From contig NZ_JBHTMU010000006.1 of NCBI RefSeq assembly GCF_042679605.1, positions 1 to 64,000 on the forward strand: DNA of 64,000 nt, given 5' to 3'. The notes below the pieces were generated by a model that worked only from the letters and a program-made list of their open reading frames with translations, searched no databases and was not told where the DNA came from. The position numbers were made by a program, and so were the translations under genes. The DNA is from Litorisediminicola beolgyonensis (GTDB taxonomy: Bacteria; Pseudomonadota; Alphaproteobacteria; Rhodobacterales; Rhodobacteraceae). This document shows, in pieces, positions 10,974 to 21,421 of the stretch (position 1 is the stretch's first letter; each line of letters begins with the position of its first letter).

Positions 10974-11933
10974 TCAGTCGCCCGCGTGATGGCGGCTGAG
11001 CGCGGCGAGGCGCGGGCCGATCCGGCGGGCGAGATCAGGCGTCAGATGCGTAACCCGCGCCAGAAGCCCCAGGGGACCGGCGGGTCCGGTCGCGGGCGGC
11101 TCCGCGGCATCGAGACGCGCGAGCAGCTCGGCGTGGCGCGCCGCCCGCGCCGCCGCGTCGTCGTCGATGGCGTCACTCTCGTCGGGTTCGGAGATGTCCT
11201 CCGGCTCTTCGGCGGTGGCCACGGCCGGTGCGTCCTCTGGCGCGGGCGCGAGGTCGGGCTCTTTCTCCCCCTCATTCTCCCCGTCGCGCGCGTCGAGCGG
11301 CTGGCGCAGGAAATCGGGCACAGGGCCGCTGGCCTCGGAATCCTCGAAGCGCTGCTGGGCGGGCTCCGCCTCGGTCTCAGGTTCGGTTTCCGGTTCGGGG
11401 GCGGGCGGCAGGTCCGCATCCACCTCCGAGCTGCGCGCGGCGACCGGATCGGCTTCGGGCGCTGGCGCCTCGGGCGCGTCGGTCACCGGGGCAGGGGGCG
11501 TGGCGTCGGCCACCGGCTCGGCGATCTCGGCATCGTCCACTCTGGAGGGACGTCTCCGGGCGGGCTTCGGGGCCGCGAAGGGCACGACGCTCGACTGGTC
11601 GGTGACCATCTCGGCCATCGGGGCCTCGTCGCCAAAATCGTCGGGCTGGTACTGCGGCTCGAGCGGTTGCGACAGCGCCGAGACGGCCTTTACGCCCTTC
11701 TCCGAGAGCACCTTCTGGGCGCCCTTGATCGTCATGCCGTCTTCGTGGAGCAGCTTTTTCAGACCGCCGAGCAGCATCATGTCGGAGGGACGGTAATACC
11801 GCCGTCCGCCCGCGCGCTTCACGGGCTTCACCTGGGTGAACTTGCTCTCCCAGAAACGCAGCACATGGGCGGGAGTGTCGAGCCAGTCGGCAACTTCGCT
11901 GATCGTGCGGAACGCGTCGCGCGACTTGCTCAT
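10974..11933 (-). CDS. MerR-family transcriptional regulator with long acidic tail
   Basis: 319 residues. The N-terminal 80 residues are a MerR-type winged helix (RTISEVADWLDTPAHVLRFWES, then GGRRYYRPSDMMLL). No metal-binding cysteines follow. From about residue 110 the chain is low-complexity, rich in Pro, Ala, Glu and Asp, and probably disordered. The gene sits ten bases after ihfA, a linkage usual in alphaproteobacteria, where the factor's targets are not well known. It is transcribed with ihfA. Confidence 0.88.
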   Translation of the reverse strand: MSKSRDAFRTISEVADWLDTPAHVLRFWESKFTQVKPVKRAGGRRYYRPSDMMLLGGLKKLLHEDGMTIKGAQKVLSEKGVKAVSALSQPLEPQYQPDDFGDEAPMAEMVTDQSSVVPFAAPKPARRRPSRVDDAEIAEPVADATPPAPVTDAPEAPAPEADPVAARSSEVDADLPPAPEPETEPETEAEPAQQRFEDSEASGPVPDFLRQPLDARDGENEGEKEPDLAPAPEDAPAVATAEEPEDISEPDESDAIDDDAAARAARHAELLARLDAAEPPATGPAGPLGLLARVTHLTPDLARRIGPRLAALSRHHAGD

Positions 11934-11943
11934 CTACCGGACC

Positions 11944-12246
11944 TCAGCGCTTGTTGCCGTCGGCAACACGCTCCTTCATCAGATGCGATGGGCGGAAGGT
12001 CAGGACCCGGCGGGGCTGGATCGGGACCTCTTCGCCGGTCTTGGGATTGCGGCCGATTCGGGCGGCCTTGTCGCGCACGGAGAAGGTTCCGAAGGACGAG
12101 ATCTTGACCTGCTCGCCGGCGACGAGCGCGTCCGACATGTGGCCCAGTACGGCTTCGACGAGCTCTGCACTCTCGTTGCGGGACAGTCCGACCTCGCGGA
12201 ACACCGCCTCGCTCAGATCCATGCGAGTCAAAGTCTTATCGCCCAT
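11944..12246 (-). CDS. ihfA: Integration host factor alpha subunit
   Basis: 100 residues, the normal IHF-alpha length. The family signature is clear: LTRMDLSEAVFREVGLSR at the N terminus, KISSFGTFSVRDKAARIGRNPKTGEE in the arm region (GRNPKTGEEV with the Pro that intercalates into DNA), and RVLTFRPS. It forms a DNA-bending heterodimer with IhfB. The start at 12246 is preferred over an upstream in-frame ATG (12276) because the conserved N terminus begins here and the -10 element overlaps the longer version. Confidence 0.93.
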   Translation of the reverse strand: MGDKTLTRMDLSEAVFREVGLSRNESAELVEAVLGHMSDALVAGEQVKISSFGTFSVRDKAARIGRNPKTGEEVPIQPRRVLTFRPSHLMKERVADGNKR

Positions 12247-12271
12247 GCGCAGCCCTCCAAGTTTGAGGGCG

Positions 12272-12301
12272 AGCATAGAGGAACGGTTTTTTCCGAGTCA
12301 A
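12272..12301 (-). promoter_or_regulatory. Sigma-70-type promoter for ihfA
   Basis: On the minus strand TTGACT (12301-12296) and TATGCT (12277-12272) are separated by 18 bases, 25 bases upstream of the ihfA start. It would give ihfA-merR its own promoter inside the larger rpmF-plsX-fabH unit, consistent with the 98-base gap after fabH. Confidence 0.55.
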
Positions 12302-12344
12302 TATCAACAGCTTGCCGGACGCCGTTTAGATGGCGGTTGAACGC

Positions 12345-13316
12345 CTACCAGCGCAGGACGACGGCGCCCCAGGCGAGGCCGCCGCCGATCGCCTCGGTCA
12401 CCACCAGATCGCCTTCCTGGATCTGGCCGCGCGCGCGGCCTACCGAGAGCGCCAACGGGATTGACGCGGCAGAGGTGTTGCCGTGATCCTGGACCGTCAC
12501 CACGACCCGCTCCATCGGCAGGCCGAGCTTTTTCGCGGTGCCCTGGATGATGCGGATATTGGCCTGGTGCGGCACGACCCAGTCCACTTCCGCGCCGGTG
12601 AGGCCGACCTTGTCGAGCGCCGAGGTGGCCGTCGCGGCGAGCTTCTCGACCGCGTGGCGGAAGACCTCCTTGCCCTGCATGCGCAGGTAGCCGGTGGTCT
12701 GGGTCGACACGCCGCCATCGACATAGAGGATGTCGCGGTGGCGGCCGTCGGAATTGAGATCGGTCGAGAGGATGCCCCGGTCGGCATTGGTGCCTTCGCC
12801 CTCGACACCCTCGAGGATCAGCGCGCCCGCGCCGTCTCCGAAAAGGACGCAGGTCGAGCGGTCGGTCCAGTCCATGATCCGGCTGAAGGTCTCGGCCCCG
12901 ATGACCATGACGCGCTTGGCCTGGCCCGACAGGATCAACGCGTTGGCATTGGCCAGAGCGAAGATGAACCCGGCGCAGACGGCCTGGACGTCGAAGGCGA
13001 AGCCGCCTTCCATGCCGATCCCGGCTTGCACCATCGTCGCGGCAGAGGGGAAGGTCAGGTCGGCGGTCGAGGTCGCGACGATCAGCGCGTCGAGATCCGT
13101 GGCCTCGAGGCCCGCGTCGGTCAGGGCGGCCCGTGCCGCCTTGATCGCGAGGTCGGAGGTGGTCTCGCCCTCGGCCGCGAAATGCCGCCGCTCGATCCCG
13201 GAGCGTGCGCGGATCCATTCGTCGGTGGTGTCGAGCGTCTTCTCGAACTCGGAGTTTTCGACGACCCGTTCTGGCAGGTAGTGGCCGCAGCCCCGGACGA
13301 CAGCACGCAATGTCAT
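12345..13316 (-). CDS. fabH: 3-oxoacyl-ACP synthase III
   Basis: 323 residues. The catalytic triad of KAS III is complete: C114 in QAVCAGF, H250 in VVPHQANIRI and N280 in DHGNTSAAS, close to C112/H244/N274 of the E. coli enzyme. It condenses acetyl-CoA with malonyl-ACP to start fatty acid synthesis. The start overlaps the plsX stop by four bases (ATGA), so the two are translationally coupled, as in most bacteria. Confidence 0.96.
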   Translation of the reverse strand: MTLRAVVRGCGHYLPERVVENSEFEKTLDTTDEWIRARSGIERRHFAAEGETTSDLAIKAARAALTDAGLEATDLDALIVATSTADLTFPSAATMVQAGIGMEGGFAFDVQAVCAGFIFALANANALILSGQAKRVMVIGAETFSRIMDWTDRSTCVLFGDGAGALILEGVEGEGTNADRGILSTDLNSDGRHRDILYVDGGVSTQTTGYLRMQGKEVFRHAVEKLAATATSALDKVGLTGAEVDWVVPHQANIRIIQGTAKKLGLPMERVVVTVQDHGNTSAASIPLALSVGRARGQIQEGDLVVTEAIGGGLAWGAVVLRW

Positions 13317-14458
13317 GAGCGGCTCTCCTCGGGTTCCTCGGGTGTGTCCTCGCCAGCCTGAGCTTCGGCTTGGGCTTCGGCCTGGATGTCCTGCACCTGC
13401 TCGGTCGCCGAGGCGACGCGCGCGGCAAGCTTGTCGGAGAAGCCGGATTCGGCCAGCCGGAACGCCAGCTTCACCGCCGCGGAGACGCCGGTGGCGTCGG
13501 CCGCGCCGTGGCTCTTGACCACGGTGCCGTTCAGTCCGAGGAACACGCCGCCATTGACCCGGCGCGGATCGATGCGCTTTTTCAGCCGCTTGAGCGAGCC
13601 GAGCGCCAGCACCGAGGCAAGCCGGGAGGGCAGGGAATAGTTGAATGCCTCGCGCAGGAGATCGCCGATGAGCGACGCGGTGCCTTCGCCGGTCTTGAGC
13701 GCGATATTTCCGGTGAAGCCGTCGGTGACGATCACGTCGCAGACATTGCCGGGAATGTCGCCGCCCTCGACGAAGCCCACGAACTCGTAATTCGCGTCAC
13801 CGGCGGCGCGCGCGATCAGGTCATGCGCTTCCTTGAGCTCGGCGCGGCCCTTGTGCTCTTCGGTGCCGACGTTCAGGAGCCCGACGCGCGGACGCTCGAG
13901 GCTGAGGCCGTTGCGGGCATAGGAGATGCCCATCAGCGCATACTGGAGCAGATCCTCGGCATCGGCGCGGATATCGGCGCCGACATCGAGCATCACGTTG
14001 AAGCCCTGGGGATTGCGCGAGGGCCAGAGAATCGCGATCGCGGGACGGTTCACGCCCGGCAGCTTGCGCAGGCGCACCATCGACAGCGCCATCAACGCTC
14101 CGGTGTTCCCGCAGGAGACGGCTACGGTGGCCTCGCCATCGCGCACGGCATCGATCGCCGACCACATCGACGTTCCCTTGCCGTTGCGCATCACTTGGGA
14201 CGGCTTGTCGGTCATCGACACCACGCCATCGGCGTCGCGGATTTGAACCCGCCCCGCCAGGATGTCGGCGCGCTTCTCGACCAGCCGTTCGAGCGTGTCG
14301 CGTGGACCGTGCAGGAGGAAGTGCAGGTCGGCGTTCTTTTCAGCCGACGCGCAGATTCCCTCGACGACCGCCTCGGGCCCTTCGTCCCCGCCCATCGCGT
14401 CGATGGACAAGACTACCGGCCCGTCGGCCTTCGTCTTGCGGTCCTGCGATGCGGTCAT
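13313..14458 (-). CDS. plsX: Phosphate acyltransferase PlsX
   Basis: 381 residues. Hallmarks: LSIDAMGGDEGPEAVVEG at the N terminus, VSCGNTGALMALS, and DVIVTDGFTGNIALKTGEG. PlsX makes acyl-phosphate from acyl-ACP for glycerophospholipid synthesis (PlsY partner not in the window). The C terminus has an extra low-complexity QAEAQAEAQAGEDTPEE tail. It lies 21 bases after rpmF and overlaps fabH. Confidence 0.96.
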   Translation of the reverse strand: MTASQDRKTKADGPVVLSIDAMGGDEGPEAVVEGICASAEKNADLHFLLHGPRDTLERLVEKRADILAGRVQIRDADGVVSMTDKPSQVMRNGKGTSMWSAIDAVRDGEATVAVSCGNTGALMALSMVRLRKLPGVNRPAIAILWPSRNPQGFNVMLDVGADIRADAEDLLQYALMGISYARNGLSLERPRVGLLNVGTEEHKGRAELKEAHDLIARAAGDANYEFVGFVEGGDIPGNVCDVIVTDGFTGNIALKTGEGTASLIGDLLREAFNYSLPSRLASVLALGSLKRLKKRIDPRRVNGGVFLGLNGTVVKSHGAADATGVSAAVKLAFRLAESGFSDKLAARVASATEQVQDIQAEAQAEAQAGEDTPEEPEESRS

Positions 14459-14479
14459 GGGGGTGAAGCCCTAGGAAGT

Positions 14480-14686
14480 TCAGGCGGCGTCTTCGTCCAG
14501 TTCGATCTCGTCGGCCATCGCGACGACTTCGCGCTCGGCGTAGTGGCCGCAGGAGGGGCAGACGTGATGCGGGCGCTTGAGCTCGCCGCAGTTGTCGCAC
14601 TCATTGGGATTCGCCGCAGTGAGCGCGTCATGCGCCCGACGGTTGTTCCGGCGGGACTTGCTGACTTTATTCTGTTGGACGGCCAT
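14480..14686 (-). CDS. rpmF: Large ribosomal subunit protein bL32
   Basis: 68 residues starting MAVQQNKVSKSRRNNRRAHD, the standard bL32 N terminus. It has a zinc-ribbon set of cysteines C30, C33, C43 and C46 (CDNC and CPSC), so this is the zinc-containing form. An in-frame upstream extension of 11 residues is rejected because MAVQQ is the conserved start. First member of the rpmF-plsX-fabH group. Confidence 0.96.
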   Translation of the reverse strand: MAVQQNKVSKSRRNNRRAHDALTAANPNECDNCGELKRPHHVCPSCGHYAEREVVAMADEIELDEDAA

Positions 14687-14883
14687 GGTCTCGACCTCGA
14701 TCGTTCGCTTGGGGGGCAACGGTCACGACAGGACCGGGCCCGATGTCTCGGATGTTCGCGCACTTAGTCGCGAAGGTGGGTGGGTGACAACCCTGAATCG
14801 CTGTGAAGGGGCGAAAATAGACAGGCGCGTGTGGAACGCAAGGGGCATCTGGCGACAGGCTGTCGCGCCCCCCGGGGCACGCC

Positions 14884-15450
14884 TCAGTCCTGATCGCCGC
14901 CGCCCTCCAGCCGGTCCTTGAGCGCCTTGAGCCCGGCAAAGGGCTTCACCTCGGTCTCCTCGATGGGCTCGGCGCCCTCGGGCCGGGAACTGGCCTCGCC
15001 GAAATCGGCATCCGGCGCACGCGGATAGTTCGGAACGGCCAGCGCCAGGGCCTCGGCCATGACCTGCGCGGGGTCGATCACCTCGCCCAGAGGCTCGGTG
15101 GTGTCGTCCTCGGGCATTTCGGTCTCGGAGCCTTCGGGCAGGATCTCCAGCCGCTCGGGCGGCACGAAGCGGCGCTCCACCTCGGTGTCGATGCGCGTGG
15201 TCACCGGCGCCAGGGTCACCACGCAGGGCTGAACCACGGTCGCGCCGAGCGTTCCGGTCAGTTTCCACCCGGCCTTGCCGAGCGGGGAGAGCTGACCTGC
15301 GAAGCGCAGCTTCTTCAGGGAGGTCGCGCCCAGCTCCTCGGCGAGCGCGGCGCGGGCTTCGGGGGCCGGTATCACTTCGAACGAGATGGGCCGCGACGCG
15401 GGCAGCTCGGCCACGCGGAACGGTCCGGCGGAGAGGGGGGCATCGGGCAT
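14884..15450 (-). CDS. DUF177/YceD family protein
   Basis: 188 residues, start at 15450. The family core is visible: a basic-hydrophobic N-terminal half, then LTGTLGATVVQPCVVTLAPV near 85-104, and an acidic Glu/Asp-rich C-terminal part with DPAQVMAEALALAVPNYPRAP. YceD proteins are linked to 23S rRNA accumulation in bacteria and plants and are nearly always next to rpmF, as here (197 bases upstream). Divergent from the BamE-like lipoprotein. Confidence 0.85.
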   Translation of the reverse strand: MPDAPLSAGPFRVAELPASRPISFEVIPAPEARAALAEELGATSLKKLRFAGQLSPLGKAGWKLTGTLGATVVQPCVVTLAPVTTRIDTEVERRFVPPERLEILPEGSETEMPEDDTTEPLGEVIDPAQVMAEALALAVPNYPRAPDADFGEASSRPEGAEPIEETEVKPFAGLKALKDRLEGGGDQD

Positions 15451-15558
15451 AACAGGCGGGTTTCCTTGTTTGATCGCGCGGGAACGGTGTCTTGATCGGT
15501 GCACATTCCTTCTGTAAGCGGAATGAAGCAAGCCGGGGACGGAAGGCAAGAGGGCAGG

Positions 15559-16050
15559 ATGCAACCCAGCGAAACGACGCCGCGCCGCGGCATAACCGGA
15601 GCGCGGTTCGGGCGGGTTGCGGCTCTTGGCGCCGCCCTTGTCCTGGCACTTGGCGCCTGCGCGCCGCGCATTCACACCTATGGCTACATTCCGCCAGCCG
15701 AGGAAGTCTCGCAGATCGTGCCCGGCATCGACACCCGCGCCACCGTCGAAGACGTGCTCGGCCCGCCGAGCGCCACGGGCGTGTCCGGCTCGGGGTCGTA
15801 CTACTATGTCGGATCGACCACCTCGACGCTGGCCTTCTTCGCGCCGCGCGTGATCGAGCGCGAAGTGATCGCGGTCTCCTTCGACGGTGCGGATGTGGTG
15901 CAGGACATCACCCGCTACGGGCTCGAGGACGGGCGCGTCGTTGCGCTCTCGCCACGGATCACCGAAACCTCCGATGGCGAGATCAGCTTCATCCGCAAGC
16001 TCTTCGGCAATATCGGCGGTCTCGATGCAGGCGGTCTCTTGAACAACTGA
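15559..16050 (+). CDS. BamE/SmpA-like outer-membrane lipoprotein
   Basis: About 163 residues from 15559; upstream in-frame ATGs at 15499 and 15523 are less likely because they lengthen the signal. The signal peptide ends in a lipobox LALGAC, with the acylated Cys near residue 34. The mature part has the SmpA/OmlA pattern: PPAEEVSQIVPGIDTRATVEDVLGPPS, then SYYYVGSTT. BamE helps the BAM complex insert outer-membrane proteins. Divergent from yceD; olsB follows after 31 bases. Confidence 0.82.
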   Translation: MQPSETTPRRGITGARFGRVAALGAALVLALGACAPRIHTYGYIPPAEEVSQIVPGIDTRATVEDVLGPPSATGVSGSGSYYYVGSTTSTLAFFAPRVIEREVIAVSFDGADVVQDITRYGLEDGRVVALSPRITETSDGEISFIRKLFGNIGGLDAGGLLNN

Positions 16051-16081
16051 CGCCCCGCGCCGGGGCGGGGAGCGGCGACGC

Positions 16082-16861
16082 GTGACGGCCGAAGACCCAG
16101 TCCTGGACCGCGGACGCTACCGGGCGATGGTCGCCGCAACCCCCGCGGACGTCGAGCGCGCGCTGGGGTTGCGCCGCGCTGTCTTTCGCGGCGGCGGTGC
16201 CTCGGATCGCGACGTGTTCGATCTGCGCTGCCGTCATCTCATCGTCGAACGGCGCGACACTGGCGAGACGCTGGCCTGCTGCCGTCTCTTGCCCTGTGCC
16301 GACGGCTCCGAGATCGGCCAGAGCTATTCCGCCTCGCGCTACAGGCTCGACCGGCTGGCGGAGTTCGAGGGCCCGCTTCTCGAGATCGGACGCTTCTGCC
16401 TCGCGCCCGACACCCACGACCCCGACATCCTGCGCCTGCTCTGGGCCCTGATCGCGACAGAGGTCGACCGGCTGGGCGCAGGCCTCCTCTTCGGTTGCGT
16501 GTCGTTCCCGGGCACCGATCCGGCGGCTCTCGGCGCCGCTCTGGGCTGGCTCGGACGCAGCCACGCGGCCCCCGGCCGCTGGCAACCGGAGCGCCTTGCG
16601 CCCGACACGCTGCCGCTCGCGACCTGGCCCGCGGGCGCGCCGCGCGCGGCCCTGGCGATGTTGCCGCCGCTTCTGAGAACCTATCTCGGCATGGGCGGTT
16701 GGGTCGGCGATCACCTGGTGATCGACCGCGACCTGGGCACTTGCCACGTCTTTTGCGCGGTCGAGGTGGCGCGCATCCCGTCCGCGCGCGCCCGGGCGTT
16801 GCGCGCGCTCGCAGAGGGGGGCGCTGCGGGCACCCTTGCGGGTCTGCCTCGCGACCTCTAG
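16082..16861 (+). CDS. olsB: OlsB-like ornithine N-acyltransferase (GNAT-type)
   Basis: 259 residues, GTG start after GGGGAG. The N-acyltransferase pattern of OlsB and LuxI-like enzymes is visible: LRRAVF near 30, FDLRCRHLIV, GETLACCRLLP, and LEIGRFCLAPD. In ornithine lipid synthesis OlsB moves a 3-hydroxyacyl chain from ACP to ornithine; OlsA is not in this window. The assignment is by family resemblance; another hydroxyacyl-ACP N-acyltransferase is possible. The ABC-F gene starts directly after the stop. Confidence 0.78.
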   Translation: MTAEDPVLDRGRYRAMVAATPADVERALGLRRAVFRGGGASDRDVFDLRCRHLIVERRDTGETLACCRLLPCADGSEIGQSYSASRYRLDRLAEFEGPLLEIGRFCLAPDTHDPDILRLLWALIATEVDRLGAGLLFGCVSFPGTDPAALGAALGWLGRSHAAPGRWQPERLAPDTLPLATWPAGAPRAALAMLPPLLRTYLGMGGWVGDHLVIDRDLGTCHVFCAVEVARIPSARARALRALAEGGAAGTLAGLPRDL

Positions 16862-18694
<1,833 letters not shown>

Positions 18695-18703
18695 GGCGGG
18701 GGC

Positions 18704-18747
18704 CGGATTTCGAACCGAAATCCGCGCGTTTTCCGGATCGGAAAACG
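18704..18747. repeat. Tandem hairpin element, locus 1
   Basis: Two perfect 9-base-pair hairpins with 3-base loops: CGGATTTCG-aac-CGAAATCCG (18704-18724) and CGTTTTCCG-gat-CGGAAAACG (18727-18747). It lies between convergent genes, so it may end transcription in both directions, but there is no T run. Related pairs occur at 31298-31340 and 42777-42843. Confidence 0.75.
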
Positions 18748-18756
18748 GCCGCGGCG

Positions 18757-19806
18757 TCAGCCGCGGCGGCGACGCCGACCGCCGGCGCGGCCGCCACGGG
18801 CCTCTTCGCCCGGCGCGCGGTTGAACTGGATCCACTCCGCCCCCGACGCGTCGTTGTCGGTCAGGAAGTTCGCGGCGCGGATCGCCTCCATCTCCTTGCC
18901 GGGACGCGGCTTGGTCGAACCGAGGTTGAACATCTGGCAGAACGCCTCGTCGTCCATCCCCTCGGGCAGCACGATCCCCGAGGCCTCGACCTCGGCGCGC
19001 TTCTCGGCGATCTTCGAGGCGGGCACCGGCAGGGCCACCGGGTTCATGATCGCCGAGGTCATCCCCGAGGCCATCGCCATCGGCAGGAAGGCATTGTTGA
19101 TGCCGTGCCGGTTGGGCAGCCCGAACGAGATGTTCGACGCCCCGCAGGTCGTGTTCACGCCGAGCTCGTCGCGCAGGCGCCGCACCAGCGTGAAGACCTG
19201 GAGCCCCGCGGTGCCCATCGCGCCCACCGGCATCACCAGCGGATCGACAACGATGTCATGCGCGGGAATACCGAAATCCGCCGCGCGCTCGACGATCTTC
19301 TTGGCAACCGCGAAGCGGACGTCCGGATCCTCGGAAATGCCCGTATCGTCATTCGAGATCGCCACCACGGGCACATTGTATTTCTTGACGAGCGGCAGCA
19401 CGAACTCGAGCCGCTCCTCCTCGCCGGTGACCGAGTTCACGAGCGGACGGCCCTTGCATATTTCGAGCCCCGCCTCGAGAGCGCCCGGCACCGAGCTGTC
19501 GATGCAGAGCGGCACGTCCACAAGCCCCTGCACCAGCTCGATCATCTTCCGCATCAAGGGCGGCTCGGTCTCGTTGGGGTTGGGGTTCGAGTTGTAGACC
19601 ACGCCCGCGTTCACATCGAGCACCGTCGCGCCGCAGGCGACCTGCGCCACCGCGTCCGCCTCGACGGTCGAGAAATCCCCGGCCTCGAGCTCGGCGGCGA
19701 GCTTCTTGCGCCCGGTGGGGTTGATCCGCTCGCCGATCACGCAGAACGGCTGGTCGAAGCCGATGATCGCGGTCTTGGTCGCGGATTCGAGGATCGTGCG
19801 GGTCAT
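18757..19806 (-). CDS. Methyltetrahydrofolate:corrinoid methyltransferase (pterin-binding domain protein)
   Basis: 349 residues, a single pterin-binding TIM barrel like the central domain of MetH or the AcsE/MtvB family. Visible motifs: VIGERINPTGRKKLA at 23-37, VLDVNAG, PLCIDSS, NSVTGEEERLE, ISFGLPNR. There is no B12 or homocysteine domain, so it must work with separate proteins, as in the split MetH systems of Rhodobacteraceae or in methylotrophic demethylation. Its C terminus ends in a basic Gly/Arg run (RGGRAGGRRRRRG). It overlaps the HAD gene by ATGA. Confidence 0.85.
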   Translation of the reverse strand: MTRTILESATKTAIIGFDQPFCVIGERINPTGRKKLAAELEAGDFSTVEADAVAQVACGATVLDVNAGVVYNSNPNPNETEPPLMRKMIELVQGLVDVPLCIDSSVPGALEAGLEICKGRPLVNSVTGEEERLEFVLPLVKKYNVPVVAISNDDTGISEDPDVRFAVAKKIVERAADFGIPAHDIVVDPLVMPVGAMGTAGLQVFTLVRRLRDELGVNTTCGASNISFGLPNRHGINNAFLPMAMASGMTSAIMNPVALPVPASKIAEKRAEVEASGIVLPEGMDDEAFCQMFNLGSTKPRPGKEMEAIRAANFLTDNDASGAEWIQFNRAPGEEARGGRAGGRRRRRG

Positions 19807-20471
19807 GTGTCTGCTCCTTGGTCTGCGGCCCGCGCGGCCAGGGCGCGCATCAACCGGTCATCTGTGAAATCGTCGATCACCTCCTGCGCGCCTGCGTCGC
19901 GGAGCGCCGCGGGCGACAGGCTGGAGGTCACTCCGAAGGTAAACGCACCCGAGGCGCGCGCCGCGCGGAGCCCCGAGGGGCTGTCCTCGAAAGCGAGGCA
20001 CTCGCCGGGCGCGACGCCGAGCGCGCGCATCGCGGCGAGGTAGGGTTCGGGATCGGGTTTGCCGCGCGCGCATTCGTCGCCGATGATCAGCGTCTCGAAG
20101 CGGTGGCGCAGCCCGATCGCGCCGAGCGAGGCCTCGGCATTGGCGCGCGGCGCGTTGGTCACGACCGCTATCGGCCAGCCCGCCGCCTCTGCACGGTCGA
20201 GAAGCGCGGGAAGGCCCGCCATCGGCGGCGCGCTGTCGCCGAGCTTGGCGCGGAAGCGCGCCTCCTTTTCGTCGCTCATCGCCTGCGGATCCTCGCCCGG
20301 AAACTCGTCGGCGAAGATATCGGCGTTGTGACGGCCGTGGATGCGTTCGAGGTAGTAGGCCTCGTCGATCTCGCGACCGCGTTCCGCGAAAAGCTCGCGG
20401 AACACCGCGACATGCAGCGGATCGGTTTCCAGCAGCGTGCCGTCGAGATCGAAGAGAAGTGCGAGTGCCAT
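19803..20471 (-). CDS. HAD-superfamily hydrolase (phosphoglycolate phosphatase-like)
   Basis: 222 residues from 20471 (MALALLFDLDGTLLETD). HAD motifs: DLDGTL near 7-12 (nucleophile Asp), VVTNAPRANAE with motif II Thr, GKPDPEPY with motif III Lys, and FEDSPSGLRAARA with motif IV Asp. A helical cap lies between motifs I and II. The substrate cannot be predicted; it sits between the MTHFR-like and methyltransferase genes with tiny gaps, so a one-carbon or corrinoid-linked phosphate ester is possible but unproven. Confidence 0.85.
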   Translation of the reverse strand: MALALLFDLDGTLLETDPLHVAVFRELFAERGREIDEAYYLERIHGRHNADIFADEFPGEDPQAMSDEKEARFRAKLGDSAPPMAGLPALLDRAEAAGWPIAVVTNAPRANAEASLGAIGLRHRFETLIIGDECARGKPDPEPYLAAMRALGVAPGECLAFEDSPSGLRAARASGAFTFGVTSSLSPAALRDAGAQEVIDDFTDDRLMRALAARAADQGADT

Positions 20472-20481
20472 GAAACCCCGG

Positions 20482-21393
20482 TCAGACCGCGCGCAAGCGG
20501 CGCTCCTGGCCCAAGACGCTGCTGGCCCACTCCGCGCTCTGGACGATGCCGCCGAGCGGGAAGAGGTGCAGACCGGCGATGCCATGGGCGGGTGTCGCCT
20601 GCCGCGCGAGATCGGCGACGATCTCGTCCGGCGTGTAAGGCAGAACGAGCTTCGTCACGTCGCGGGCGCGCTTCTGAAGCACGCGCAGCGACGGGCCGAC
20701 GCCGCAGGCGACGGCGAAGCGGATGAGCGTCTGGAGTTTCGCGGGCCCCGCGATGCCGACATGCACGGGCAGGGCGATGCCCTCGTCGCGCAGGCGCGCG
20801 GCCCAGGCCAGGACCGGCTCGGCCTCGAAGGCGAACTGGGTGACAAGCGCCATCTCGGCATCGCTGCGCTCCGAGAAGACCTGCTTCCAGCGCAGCGCTT
20901 CGCCGACCATGCGGTCGGAGCCGTCGGGATCGATGTCGCGGTTGCCCTCGGGGTGACCGGCGACATGCAGGCGCGTGAAGCCCGCGCGCTCGAAAAGGCC
21001 GGTCTCCATCATCTGCATGGAGCTGTGAAACGCCCCGCGCGGCTCCGACACGCCCCCGGCAAGGAGCAGCGCCTCGGTGACGCCAGCCTCGCCCTGGTAG
21101 CGGGCGATCCAGTCGCCGAGCATCGCCTCGTCCTGGATGATCCGGGCCGGGAAATGCGGCATCACGGTGAAGCCGTCTTCCGACAGCCTGGCGGCCGTCG
21201 TGACCATCTCCTCGATCGGGGTGCCGTCGATATGGGCGATGTAGACGCGGGTGCCCCGAGGCAGCAGCGCGCGGAAATCGTCGACCTTCGCGGCGGTGCG
21301 CGGCATCACCTCGATCGAGAAGCCGTCGAGGAGCGCGGCCGAGGCGGCAGAACTCGGCGCCTGAGTGGATTTACCGAAGGAAAACAGGGCCAT
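20482..21393 (-). CDS. Methylenetetrahydrofolate reductase-like protein
   Basis: 303 residues, start at 21393 after GGGAGG. It resembles the MTHFR TIM-barrel: SIEVMPRTAAKVDDF near the N terminus, HFPARII, LLLAGGVSEPRG where MTHFR has its LRGD-like loop, HPEGNRD, LVTQFAFEAEPVLAWAARLR and PVHVGIAGPAKLQTLIRFA. The sequence is divergent from MetF, so the enzyme may use a different folate or work with the adjacent methyl-THF:corrinoid methyltransferase. First substantial gene of a compact minus-strand cluster. Confidence 0.82.
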   Translation of the reverse strand: MALFSFGKSTQAPSSAASAALLDGFSIEVMPRTAAKVDDFRALLPRGTRVYIAHIDGTPIEEMVTTAARLSEDGFTVMPHFPARIIQDEAMLGDWIARYQGEAGVTEALLLAGGVSEPRGAFHSSMQMMETGLFERAGFTRLHVAGHPEGNRDIDPDGSDRMVGEALRWKQVFSERSDAEMALVTQFAFEAEPVLAWAARLRDEGIALPVHVGIAGPAKLQTLIRFAVACGVGPSLRVLQKRARDVTKLVLPYTPDEIVADLARQATPAHGIAGLHLFPLGGIVQSAEWASSVLGQERRLRAV

Positions 21394-21421
21394 CAGGGCC
21401 TCCCATAATCGCATCGGGCGG

